From Acidimicrobiia bacterium (GTDB lineage: Bacteria; Actinomycetota; Acidimicrobiia; Spongiisociales; UBA5794), in NCBI GenBank assembly GCA_026985095.1, contig JALSQW010000053.1, forward strand, positions 1 to 37,552: a stretch of 37,552 bases of DNA, given 5' to 3'. Shown here piece by piece: positions 23,041 through 30,687 of this stretch. The notes under the pieces were generated by a model that saw nothing but the letters and a program-made list of their open reading frames with translations, did no database searches and had not been told where the DNA came from. The translations under genes were made by a program, and so were the position numbers. Within the stretch, counting starts at the first letter, position 1. Each line of letters starts with the position of its first letter.

Positions 23041-24387
23041 ATGACCGCCCCGACCTTCGCCGACCTCGGCGTGCCCAAGCACTTCACGAAAGTGCTCCGC
23101 GCCAACGGCATCGACACCCCGTTCCCCATCCAAGCCGCCACCATCCCCGACGCTCTCGCCGGTCGCGACGTCCTCGGCAGAGCCCCCACGGGGTCCGGCA
23201 AGACGCTGGCGTTCGCCATCCCGCTGCTCGCCAACGTCCAGCGAGGCCGACCTCATCATCCCAAGGCGCTCGTCCTCGCCCCCACGCGTGAGCTCGCCGA
23301 TCAGATCAAGCGGGAGTTCTCGCTGCTGGCCCAGGCCGCCGAGCGGCGCATGGTCGCCATCTACGGCGGGGTCTCGTACCGTCCCCAGCGAGAGAAGCTC
23401 CGGCGCGGCGTCGATGTCGTGATCGCGACCCCCGGTCGTCTCGCCGACCTCGTCGAACAGGGCGACATCTCCCTCGACGAGGTCGACCACGTCGTCGTCG
23501 ACGAGGCCGACCGGATGGCCGACATGGGGTTCCTGCCCGAGGTGCGTCGCCTCCTGGACATGACCGCCGCCGATCGCCAGACCGTGTTGTTCTCGGCCAC
23601 CCTCGATGGGGACGTGGCGACGCTGACCCGCCGCTACCAGCACGATCCGGTCCGTCACGAGGTCGGATCCGAGACCCCCGACGCGGGGACGGCCCGCCAC
23701 CACTTCTGGCGGGTCGACCACAGTGACCGGGTCGGGCACACCGCCGCCGTCGTGACCGCGTCGGAGTCGACGATCGTGTTCACCCGAACGCGGCGCGGCG
23801 CCGACCGGCTGGCCGGTCAGCTCTCCAGGGAAGGTGTGCGGGCGATCGCCATCCACGGGGGTCGAACCCAGCGGCAGCGGCACAAGGCGTTGAAGGACTT
23901 CGCAGGAGGTCGGGTCGCCGCCCTCGTCGCCACGGACGTCGCGGCTCGCGGCATCCACGTGGACGGGGTGGATGCGGTCGTGCACTTCGATCCGCCCGAC
24001 GACGAGAAGGCCTACCTGCATCGTTCCGGCCGGACCGGGCGGGCCGGTGCCTCCGGATCGGTCGTGTCCCTCGTGATGGGAGACCAGGTCCGTGCCGCCA
24101 GGGACCTCCAGTATCGGCTCGGCCTCAGCGGGTCCTTCTCGGATCCTGTCGTCGACGACCTCCACGACGAGGGCGGGGAACAGCTCGGGGACCATCCGGT
24201 TCGGACGACAGCCAAGCCGCGTCGTGGCGGCGGCGGCCACCGGGGGAGCTCGCGCGGTGGGCAGCACCGCCGGGCGCGTGCCCGTACCTCCGGGGGGCGT
24301 TCGTCCCGGGGAGGTGCCAGCCGAGGCCGCTCCGGTCGAGGAGGCTCCGGCAGGGGAACGCCCCGCCGGAGGAACAGCGGGCGCTGA
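23041..24387 (+). CDS. DEAD-box ATP-dependent RNA helicase with RGG-type tail
   Basis: A 448-aa RNA helicase. In order: Q-motif FADLGVPKHF and TPFPIQAATI (Gln31), Walker A APTGSGKT (48-55), motif Ia PTRELADQ, motif II DEAD (154-157), motif III SAT, motif IV IVFTRTRRGAD, and motif VI HRSGRTGRAG. From about residue 385 the chain becomes a basic Gly/Arg/Ser tail with repeated RGG/SGRGG, an RNA-binding type often involved in condensates or ribosome/RNA-decay association. There is a long structured leader upstream. The start ATG 23041 matches the family's N-terminal boundary. It is convergent with the kinase-fusion gene, 30 nt apart, with no clear terminator. Confidence 0.95.
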   Translation: MTAPTFADLGVPKHFTKVLRANGIDTPFPIQAATIPDALAGRDVLGRAPTGSGKTLAFAIPLLANVQRGRPHHPKALVLAPTRELADQIKREFSLLAQAAERRMVAIYGGVSYRPQREKLRRGVDVVIATPGRLADLVEQGDISLDEVDHVVVDEADRMADMGFLPEVRRLLDMTAADRQTVLFSATLDGDVATLTRRYQHDPVRHEVGSETPDAGTARHHFWRVDHSDRVGHTAAVVTASESTIVFTRTRRGADRLAGQLSREGVRAIAIHGGRTQRQRHKALKDFAGGRVAALVATDVAARGIHVDGVDAVVHFDPPDDEKAYLHRSGRTGRAGASGSVVSLVMGDQVRAARDLQYRLGLSGSFSDPVVDDLHDEGGEQLGDHPVRTTAKPRRGGGGHRGSSRGGQHRRARARTSGGRSSRGGASRGRSGRGGSGRGTPRRRNSGR

Positions 24388-24417
24388 GCCTGCCGTTCCG
24401 CACCCCGGAGTCGCCGG

Positions 24418-26211
24418 TCAGTAGGCGGTCGTCCGGAAGACCGGTTGGAACAGATCGATCCGTCGGGCGCACACCGAGCCGAGTGGGCAGGTGCCGCAGC
24501 TCGGTTCGCCCATCTCGACGCAATGTGACCGAGCGACCGAGAACACGAAGCCGTCGAGGGCTCCCATCGGCAGGCCGGACCGCGCGGCGATCTGGGCGAT
24601 CGCCTCGTGGGCGGCACCGCGGATGGCCGCCTCGGTGGGCTCATCGACCCAGGAACGTGCGACGAGTCGCTCTCGGGTCGTCGCGTCCACGTCGATGCAT
24701 CCCGACCGGAGGCACACGCGCATCAGGTGATAGTCGATGATGGGGCCCGGTTCACTTCCTCCGCCGAGGAACCGCTCCGGTCGATTGCGGAGGATGAGGG
24801 CGAGGAGCCGGGCCTTCTTCTGCAGGGGGTCCTCCCGGAAACCCGGGACCGACGTGAGGGACGACACGAAAGTCGCCACGGGGTCCGCCGACCGGTTGGC
24901 GGTCGCAACGAGCGACCCGATGCCACCTCGGCGGGCCATAGACCATCCGTAGGCCTGCTGGAGGACCCGATGGGAACCGACGTCGGGGATCGGGCACGTC
25001 CCGCCGTCGTCGATGCAGATCCGGTCGAACAAGAGCGGATCGGACGCCAGTCGCCCCAGATCGATCACCGCCGGGTCGGACTCCACGGCCGCGGTGAACC
25101 GTTCCCACACCACGTCGGACCCCTTGCGTCGCCGACCGGCGACATGGGCCCACATCGGAGCGACGTACCCGTCCTCGTCGTCGTACCAGAAGCCGTACTG
25201 GTGAAGGGTTGCGACCGCCAGGGTCTCGAGCGCATGAGGTGAGCCGACCGGGGGGAACGCGGGCCCGGCGAAATCCAGTTCGCCGTCGACCGCCTCGGTG
25301 GCGACCGTTCGCGCGACGGCGTCCACCTGGTCCTCTGCGACCTCCGCCACCGACGGGGCGCCAGTCGCTCGCTCGGGCGTGGGGCCGATCCTCGGTCGGA
25401 GCCGATCGAGCAGCGGCGCCGCACCGAGCCCCGACAGGACCTCCCCGGCGCGAGCGATCGCCGAGCCGACCCGGTCCCCGCCGCGCAGCATGGCACCGAG
25501 ATAGCCGCCGCAGAACGCATCGCCGGCGCCGGTCGGATCGATCACGTCGAGATCCGGGACCCGATGGTGCCTCCAACGGGACCCGTCCCACACATCGGCG
25601 CCGTCCGCGCCCCGGGTCACGACGACCACCGTGTCCTCCGGTGGTCGAGAGCCGAAGATGAGCTCCGCCTCGGCCACGTTGCAGAACGCCAGGTCGGCGC
25701 GATCGAACAGTGCCCTCACGGCGGCGGGATCGCCGACGGCGTCGCCGATGAACGTTCCCACGCTCAATCCTCCCGCATAGCCGCGAGCCGCGAGCCCGGC
25801 CACGAACCGCGTCTGCGCGGCGGCGGCGGCTCCGATCGGAGCGACGTGGATCCAGGGGGTTGCGAGCCATCGACGTGGCAGATCATCCGCGGAGAGCGAC
25901 GTTTCCGCACCCATCGACGCCATCGCGTAATGGGCGGTCTGCTCGTGGTCGTAGGAGATCGTGAACCTCGGCAGGGAAGCATCGACCACCACCAGCCCCG
26001 ACGGGTCGAGCATGCCTGGACCGAAGGCGGCGGCGATCCTGTCGGGCAGCACGCGAGGGACGCGAGCGACGATGCCCGAACGGGCTCCGCTGACGGTTGC
26101 GGCCAGGGCCGTGATGAACCCCGAGCCGCCGACCGTCGAGTAGGTGGCTCCTCCGATCGAGATGCGGTCTTGGGACGGGGTCCCGACGACGACGAGTTCG
26201 GGGGCTTCCAT
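24418..26211 (-). CDS. PfkB-family kinase fused to Qng1/HhH-glycosylase-like Fe-S domain
   Basis: A 597-aa fusion. Residues 1-280 are a ribokinase-fold (PfkB) kinase: VGGSGFITALAATVSGARSG near 27, VVVTRGADGADVW near 196, and DPTGAGDAFCGGYLGA with catalytic Asp231. Residues about 300-560 recall the queuosine-5'-phosphate glycosylase (Qng1, DUF2419) pattern: LHQYGFWYDDEDGYVAPMWA, VPGFREDPLQKKARLLALIL and IIDYHLMRVCLRSGCI with Asp493, in the place of the DY(R) catalytic/binding block. Residues 564-581 carry C-x7-C-x2-C-x5-C, like the [4Fe-4S] loop of endonuclease III, which Qng1 itself lacks. The proposed reaction order (phosphorylate a nucleoside, then cleave the base) is an inference. ATG 26211 is supported by TACGGT 7 nt upstream. 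Confidence 0.8.
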   Translation of the reverse strand: MEAPELVVVGTPSQDRISIGGATYSTVGGSGFITALAATVSGARSGIVARVPRVLPDRIAAAFGPGMLDPSGLVVVDASLPRFTISYDHEQTAHYAMASMGAETSLSADDLPRRWLATPWIHVAPIGAAAAAQTRFVAGLAARGYAGGLSVGTFIGDAVGDPAAVRALFDRADLAFCNVAEAELIFGSRPPEDTVVVVTRGADGADVWDGSRWRHHRVPDLDVIDPTGAGDAFCGGYLGAMLRGGDRVGSAIARAGEVLSGLGAAPLLDRLRPRIGPTPERATGAPSVAEVAEDQVDAVARTVATEAVDGELDFAGPAFPPVGSPHALETLAVATLHQYGFWYDDEDGYVAPMWAHVAGRRRKGSDVVWERFTAAVESDPAVIDLGRLASDPLLFDRICIDDGGTCPIPDVGSHRVLQQAYGWSMARRGGIGSLVATANRSADPVATFVSSLTSVPGFREDPLQKKARLLALILRNRPERFLGGGSEPGPIIDYHLMRVCLRSGCIDVDATTRERLVARSWVDEPTEAAIRGAAHEAIAQIAARSGLPMGALDGFVFSVARSHCVEMGEPSCGTCPLGSVCARRIDLFQPVFRTTAY

Positions 26212-26218
26212 GGCGCTC

Positions 26219-26224
26219 ACCGTA
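26219..26224 (-). promoter_or_regulatory. Leaderless -10 element (TACGGT) of the kinase-fusion gene
   Basis: The element ends 7 nt before ATG 26211 and overlaps the alternative GTG at 26220, so ATG is preferred. It lies in the 19 nt between this start and the typA stop. Confidence 0.5.
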
Positions 26225-26230
26225 CCGGCG

Positions 26231-28057
26231 TCAGTTCCGCTTCTTCAGGCGCTTCCGTTCCGACTCGGTGAGATGACGCTTGCGGAGGCGGATCGACTTC
26301 GGCGTGACCTCGACCAGCTCGTCGTCGGCGATCCACTCGATCGCGGTCTCGAGGGTATGGACCGTCGGCGGCTTCAGCTTGATCGCCTCGTCCGTCGAAT
26401 GGGTGCGGATGTTGGTGAGCTGCTTGCCCTTGGTCGGGTTGACCTGCATCTCGCCCGGACGGGTCGACTCCCCGATGATCATCCCCTCGTAGACCTCCTC
26501 GCCGGGGCCGATGAACAACTCCCCGCGCTTTTGGAGGTTGTCGAGGGCGAAGCCGGTCGACGTCCCACGGCGGTCGGCGACCATCGCTCCACCCTGTCGG
26601 TGGGGTAGGTCCCCGGCCCAGGGCATCCAGCCAGCGTGCTGCTGATGGACCAGTGCGGTTCCTCTGGTGGCGGTCATCAACAGCGACCGGAACCCCAGCA
26701 GGCCCCGCGCCGGCGCCTCGAGCGTCACGATCGTCCGGCCGCTGTCGCCGGGTCGCAGATCCGTCACCCGGCCCTTGCGGGGGGCGATCGCCTGGGTGAC
26801 GGTGCCGACGTGCTCGTCGGGAACGTCGACCACGGCTCGTTCCAGCGGTTCGTGAGGGGCGCCGTCGATCTCACGGAGGATCACCTCGGGGCGGGAGACC
26901 TGCAGCTCGAAGCCCTCGCGTCGCATGGTCTCGATGAGCACGGCGAGTTGGAGCTCGCCGCGGCCGGCGACCTCGATGATCTCGGGTGACGACGTCGTTC
27001 CGATCCGGATCGACACGTTGCCGAGCACCTCGCGGTCGAGGCGCTCCCTGATCTGGCGCGACGTCAACAACGTGCCCTCGGTACCCGACAGCGGCGAGGT
27101 GTTCACCCCGAAGGTCATCCGCAGCACCGGCTCGTCCACCGTCAGACGAGGGAGCGGTTCGGGGTGGTCGGCGTCGGCGAGCGTGTCGCCGATCTCCACC
27201 TCGGGGAAACCGGCCACCACGAACAGGTCGCCGGCGACGCGGTCGGGCACCTCGTCGCGGCCCAACCCCGAGAACCCGAGGAGCTGGGTCAGTTTGCGTC
27301 GGAGCGGAGGCTCGTCCTCGTTGGAATGGCACAGCGCCACCTGCTCCCCTGCCCGGAGGGTTCCCTGGACCACCCGGCCGATGGCGAGGCGACCGAGGTA
27401 GTCCGAGGCGTCCAGGTTCGTCACCAGCGCCTGAAGGGGAGCGTCGGGGTCGCCTGCAGGCGCCGGGATCGTTTCGACGATCGTGTCGAGGAGCGCCGAC
27501 AGGTCCGCCTCGGGCTCCGGCATGCCGGTTCCGATCATCGTCCGGCCCTCCCGCGCAATCGCCGAGACGATGGGGAACTCGATGTGATGATCGGCCGCAT
27601 CGAGATCGAAGAACAGCTCGTAGATCTCATCGACGACCTCGTCGACCCTGGCGTCGGAGCGATCGACCTTGTTGATCACCACGACCGTGGGGAGATGACG
27701 TGCCAACGCCTTCGACAGGACGTAGCGGGTCTGGGGCATCGGGCCCTCGGCGGCGTCGACGAGGAGAAGGACCCCGTCGACCATCGTCAAGGCCCGTTCC
27801 ACCTCGCCACCGAAGTCGGCATGGCCGGGGGTGTCGACGAGGTTGATCTTCGTGCCCTTCCACGCCACGGAGGCGGCCTTGGCGAGGATCGTGATCCCCC
27901 GCTCGCGTTCCTGGTCGTTGGAGTCCATCACCCGGTCGACGCGCGTCTCGTGCGCGGCGAAGATCCCGGTGGCGGTCAACATGGCGTCGACGAGGGTCGT
28001 CTTGCCATGATCGACGTGCGCGATGAGCGCGACGTTGCGGAGATCGGGAACGGGCAT
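26231..28057 (-). CDS. typA: Ribosome-associated GTPase TypA/BipA
   Basis: A 608-aa translational GTPase of the EF-G type acting in ribosome assembly and stress adaptation. G-domain motifs: G1 AHVDHGKTT, G2 within RERGITILAKA, G3 DTPGHADFG and G4 NKVDRSDA. The C-terminal BipA-specific part has RGLLGFRSLLMTATRG and QVNPTKGKQLTNIR, and the end is basic (RLRKRHLTESERKRLKKRN). The ATG at 28057 lies 6 nt after TACCCT on this strand, and the first residues MPVPDLRNVALIAHVDHGKT match the family. Its stop is 19 nt before the start of the kinase-fusion gene, which has its own promoter-like element. Confidence 0.97.
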   Translation of the reverse strand: MPVPDLRNVALIAHVDHGKTTLVDAMLTATGIFAAHETRVDRVMDSNDQERERGITILAKAASVAWKGTKINLVDTPGHADFGGEVERALTMVDGVLLLVDAAEGPMPQTRYVLSKALARHLPTVVVINKVDRSDARVDEVVDEIYELFFDLDAADHHIEFPIVSAIAREGRTMIGTGMPEPEADLSALLDTIVETIPAPAGDPDAPLQALVTNLDASDYLGRLAIGRVVQGTLRAGEQVALCHSNEDEPPLRRKLTQLLGFSGLGRDEVPDRVAGDLFVVAGFPEVEIGDTLADADHPEPLPRLTVDEPVLRMTFGVNTSPLSGTEGTLLTSRQIRERLDREVLGNVSIRIGTTSSPEIIEVAGRGELQLAVLIETMRREGFELQVSRPEVILREIDGAPHEPLERAVVDVPDEHVGTVTQAIAPRKGRVTDLRPGDSGRTIVTLEAPARGLLGFRSLLMTATRGTALVHQQHAGWMPWAGDLPHRQGGAMVADRRGTSTGFALDNLQKRGELFIGPGEEVYEGMIIGESTRPGEMQVNPTKGKQLTNIRTHSTDEAIKLKPPTVHTLETAIEWIADDELVEVTPKSIRLRKRHLTESERKRLKKRN

Positions 28058-28063
28058 CGCCGA

Positions 28064-28069
28064 AGGGTA
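28064..28069 (-). promoter_or_regulatory. Leaderless -10 element (TACCCT) of typA
   Basis: The element ends 6 nt before ATG 28057, in the 104-bp divergent region shared with the PPK2 gene. Confidence 0.55.
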
Positions 28070-28133
28070 CCGGGCTCGGGGCGTTGGTCGACTTCGCCTC
28101 CAGTCCGTCACGAGCCCGGTCGATGACATCGGG

Positions 28134-28139
28134 TACACT
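28134..28139 (+). promoter_or_regulatory. -10-like element (TACACT) of the PPK2 gene
   Basis: The element ends 22 nt before ATG 28162, leaving a short leader that includes GAGGAGG. No clear -35 is seen. Confidence 0.45.
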
Positions 28140-28161
28140 CCATCGCATCCGAGGAGGCCCG

Positions 28162-29073
28162 ATGGCGCAGTTCACGATCGTTCCCGACGACGAACCCGCG
28201 GCCGCGGCGGCCGTCCCGTTGACGATCCCTCCGGACCTGGTTCCCCCCGACCTACTCGAACGGATCCGGACCGCCGCCAAACGCGAGATCATCTGCGACA
28301 CCTACCCGTACCGGGAGAAGATGGGTCGGGCCGAGTACGAGAGGCAGAAGCGGCTCCTCCAGATCGAGATGCTCAAGGTCCAGCGATGGGTCCGCGAGAC
28401 CGGCCAGCGCCTCGTGCTCCTGTTCGAAGGTCGAGACGCCGCCGGCAAAGGCGGCACGATCAAACGGTTCATGGAGCATCTCAACCCGCGCGCCGCCAGG
28501 GTCGTGGCGCTGGAGAAACCCACCGAGGTCGAACGAGGCCAGTGGTACTTCCAGCGGTACATCGCCCAGCTCCCGACCCGGGGTGAGATCGTGTTCTTCG
28601 ACCGCTCCTGGTACAACCGTGCGGTCGTCGAGCCGGTGATGGGGTTCTGCACGCCGTCGGAGCATCACGTGTTCCTCCGCGAGGCCCCCGTCGTCGAGAA
28701 CATGCTCGTGGAGAACGACTTCCATCTCTTCAAGTTCTGGTTCTCGGTGAGCCGCGAGGAACAGCTCCGTCGGTTCCTCTCCCGGGCCCAGGATCGACTC
28801 AAGCAGTGGAAGCTGAGCCCGGTCGACATCGAATCCCTCGGACTGTGGGACGAGTACACCGAGGTCAAGAAGGCGATGTTCATGGCGACCGACACCAAGA
28901 TCGCCCCGTGGACCGTGGTCCGATCAGACGACAAGAAGCGGGCACGGCTGGCGACCATGCGGTTCGTCCTCGATCGGCTCGACTACCCGTCGAAGGATCA
29001 CGATGTGGTCGGGGCGCTCGACCCACTCGTCGTCGGTCCGAAGGAACGGATCTACGAAGGCGACGACTGGTAG
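28162..29073 (+). CDS. ppk2: Polyphosphate kinase 2 (PPK2 family)
   Basis: A 303-aa PPK2 transferring phosphate between polyphosphate and nucleotides. Walker A is GRDAAGKGG near residue 94, the lid/Walker B block is FFDRSWYNRAVVEPVMGF, and further family blocks are EKPTEVERGQWYFQRYI, FKFWFSVSREEQLRRF, LKQWKLSPVD and KAMFMATDTKIAPW. The length and single catalytic domain fit the one-domain class used mostly to make GTP or ATP from polyphosphate; which nucleotide is preferred cannot be read here. ATG 28162 has a GAGGAGG at correct spacing; longer in-frame starts lack support. It is convergent with the HisA-like gene, 10 nt apart. Confidence 0.95.
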   Translation: MAQFTIVPDDEPAAAAAVPLTIPPDLVPPDLLERIRTAAKREIICDTYPYREKMGRAEYERQKRLLQIEMLKVQRWVRETGQRLVLLFEGRDAAGKGGTIKRFMEHLNPRAARVVALEKPTEVERGQWYFQRYIAQLPTRGEIVFFDRSWYNRAVVEPVMGFCTPSEHHVFLREAPVVENMLVENDFHLFKFWFSVSREEQLRRFLSRAQDRLKQWKLSPVDIESLGLWDEYTEVKKAMFMATDTKIAPWTVVRSDDKKRARLATMRFVLDRLDYPSKDHDVVGALDPLVVGPKERIYEGDDW

Positions 29074-29083
29074 GCCGCCGGCG

Positions 29084-29941
29084 CTACCGCTGGCTCAGCA
29101 CCCAGTCGACGAACGCCCGGGCCGTAGGCGCGCCTTCGGGGTCGACGGTCTGGTACCGGGCCACGAGGGCTTCGAGGTCCTTCGCCGTCCATGGGCGCCG
29201 GGGACGTTCCGCCTCCATCCGGGCCTTGGCCTCCTCGATCGTGAACCGGCCGGCCGTCACCTCCCGCCCGACCACGACCCCGGCGATGCGCTTCCCGTCC
29301 ACCTCGATGGCGCGGAGCGCATCGATGTCCTCCAGGTCGCGGACCCCGCCGGCGGCGACGACCTCCTCGTCGACGATGGACAACGCCAGGCGCAAGGCGT
29401 CGTAGTTCGGCGGTTCGACGAGGGCGTCGCGGCCGACCTCGGTCATCATGAAACCCACGGCCCCCGCCGAGGACAGCTCGATGAGGGCCTCTTCGAGCTG
29501 GAGTCCGCTGCCTTCGGTCCATCCCCTGATCGCGAGCTCTTCGTCGGCTCGGACGTCGAGGCTGACCATGATCCTGCCCGGATGCGAGCGGCACAGCTCC
29601 CAGAAGAGCACCTGATCGACGATCGCCACGGTTCCCATCCCGACCCGCCAGGCACCGGCGTCCAGGAGCCGCTCGACCTCCGCCGTCGACCGCACCCCAC
29701 CGGCGACCACCACCGGGACGTCGACGGCCTCGATGATCTCGCCGAGCAGCGGCCGGTTCCGGTAGTCGCCACGAGCGGCGGCGTCGAGATCCACGACGAG
29801 GAGGCGGTCGGCTCCCTTGGAGACCCATCCCCGTGCCCGCGCGACCGGATCGGCATCGAGGAAGATCGCCTCGTTGACGTCACCGCGGGGCAGTCGCACC
29901 GCGCGCCCTTCGAGGATGTTGACACGGGCGTACAGGTCCAT
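29084..29941 (-). CDS. HisA/HisF-like TIM-barrel protein with Asp8 replaced by Asn
   Basis: A 285-aa HisA-fold protein. The two phosphate-binding half-barrel motifs are present: VVAGGVRSTAEVERLLDAGA with VGMGTVAI, and VVAAGGVRDLED with VVVGREV. VSLDVRADEE supplies the second catalytic Asp (HisA Asp127 equivalent). The first strand reads DLYARVNILEGRAVRL, where true HisA has Asp, so the first catalytic residue is Asn8. A C-terminal tail of about 45 residues (after EAKARMEAE) is extra. It stands alone, without other his genes. It may be a paralogue with changed chemistry rather than the histidine-pathway isomerase. ATG 29941 follows TAGGTT by 6 nt. Confidence 0.8.
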   Translation of the reverse strand: MDLYARVNILEGRAVRLPRGDVNEAIFLDADPVARARGWVSKGADRLLVVDLDAAARGDYRNRPLLGEIIEAVDVPVVVAGGVRSTAEVERLLDAGAWRVGMGTVAIVDQVLFWELCRSHPGRIMVSLDVRADEELAIRGWTEGSGLQLEEALIELSSAGAVGFMMTEVGRDALVEPPNYDALRLALSIVDEEVVAAGGVRDLEDIDALRAIEVDGKRIAGVVVGREVTAGRFTIEEAKARMEAERPRRPWTAKDLEALVARYQTVDPEGAPTARAFVDWVLSQR

Positions 29942-29947
29942 GCAGGG

Positions 29948-29953
29948 AACCTA
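29948..29953 (-). promoter_or_regulatory. Leaderless -10 element (TAGGTT) of the HisA-like gene
   Basis: The element ends 6 nt before ATG 29941. Confidence 0.55.
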
Positions 29954-30043
29954 CCACCCTGTGGAAGGGGGTGCGCCGTGTCCGCGAGGACCCGGTGGCC
30001 ATCGGAAGTCCGGGAAATACCGGGGGATCGGACGGTGAGGGGG

Positions 30044-30049
30044 TACCGT
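30044..30049 (+). promoter_or_regulatory. Leaderless -10 element (TACCGT) of the 29-aa peptide gene
   Basis: The element ends 8 nt before ATG 30058. It is the main support for reading this tiny frame as a gene. Confidence 0.5.
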
Positions 30050-30057
30050 CGGAGCCC

Positions 30058-30147
30058 ATGGAGATGATTCAGGTCGTCGTCGCCTGGCTGGTCCTGAGCC
30101 TCATGGTCCTCGCGTCGGTCGCCTTGTTCCTCGCCGCCTACCGGTGA
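30058..30147 (+). CDS. 29-residue single-pass membrane micropeptide
   Basis: The frame ATG 30058 to TGA 30147 encodes MEMIQVVVAWLVLSL and continues MVLASVALFLAAYR. Almost the whole chain is one hydrophobic helix with a single C-terminal Arg, which favours an N-out/C-in insertion. Support: a TACCGT element placed as for the other leaderless genes, and a strong 14-bp hairpin starting 29 nt after the stop. No homologue is recognised; small peptides of this kind often act as subunits of membrane oxidases or transporters, but there is none beside it. Confidence 0.55.
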   Translation: MEMIQVVVAWLVLSLMVLASVALFLAAYR

Positions 30148-30175
30148 GGTCGCATCGCGGCCGACGACCACCGGC

Positions 30176-30215
30176 GCGGTGGAGGCCGGCGGGTCGCCCC
30201 ACCGGCCTCCACCGC
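30176..30215. terminator. Bidirectional hairpin between micropeptide and lipoprotein genes
   Basis: GCGGTGGAGGCCGG (30176-30189) is the exact reverse complement of 30202-30215, a 14-bp stem with a 12-nt loop. It lies between convergent genes, so it can end both transcripts. There is no T-tract on either strand. Confidence 0.75.
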
Positions 30216-30231
30216 ATCGAGCTCGAACCGC

Positions 30232-30606
30232 TCAACCTCCGGAGCCGAAGAACCCTCCATCGCTCTTGATGCTCTCCACGAGGAGCTGTCCGAAGGGGCC
30301 TTCCGCCTTCAGGTCGCCCACCCGGTCGTTCATCAGGGTCTCCATCTCCGCGTCGGAGCAGCCGAGTTCCTCGGCCTTCGCCTCCAGCTCGTTGGCCTTC
30401 TCCTCGAGCTCGGCGAACTGGGGCGGCTCGTTCTCGAGCGCTGCGATGTCCTCGAGGGACATGGTGTCGAACTCGTCGATGACGCCTTGGACCAGACCGA
30501 TGGCCTCGTCGGCGACGCTCTCGCACGACGCCGCCGACCCGCCTCCGCCGCTGCATGCTGCAGCGACCAACGCGAACGCGACGACCGTCACGGACAGTTT
30601 CGTCAT
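30232..30606 (-). CDS. Small helical lipoprotein
   Basis: A 124-aa lipoprotein: signal MTKLSVTVVAFALVAAAC with lipobox VAAAC (Cys18). A Gly/Ser linker (SGGGGSAAS) is followed by an acidic, heptad-like helical region (about 40-100: AELEEKANELEAKAEELG) suggesting a coiled coil, then a Gly-rich end GGFFGSGG. Two further Cys (SCESV, LGCSD) may pair. The start ATG 30606 has GGGAGGA about 9 nt upstream; an earlier in-frame start would spoil the signal. The function is not recognised; it probably sits on the outer face of the membrane. Confidence 0.75.
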   Translation of the reverse strand: MTKLSVTVVAFALVAAACSGGGGSAASCESVADEAIGLVQGVIDEFDTMSLEDIAALENEPPQFAELEEKANELEAKAEELGCSDAEMETLMNDRVGDLKAEGPFGQLLVESIKSDGGFFGSGG

Positions 30607-30687
30607 GGGGTCTTCCTCCCTCGGGTGTGATGACAGGCTCCGCCTGTCGGCAGGCAACCTACCCGTTCGAGGGGGCTTCTCCGCGCA

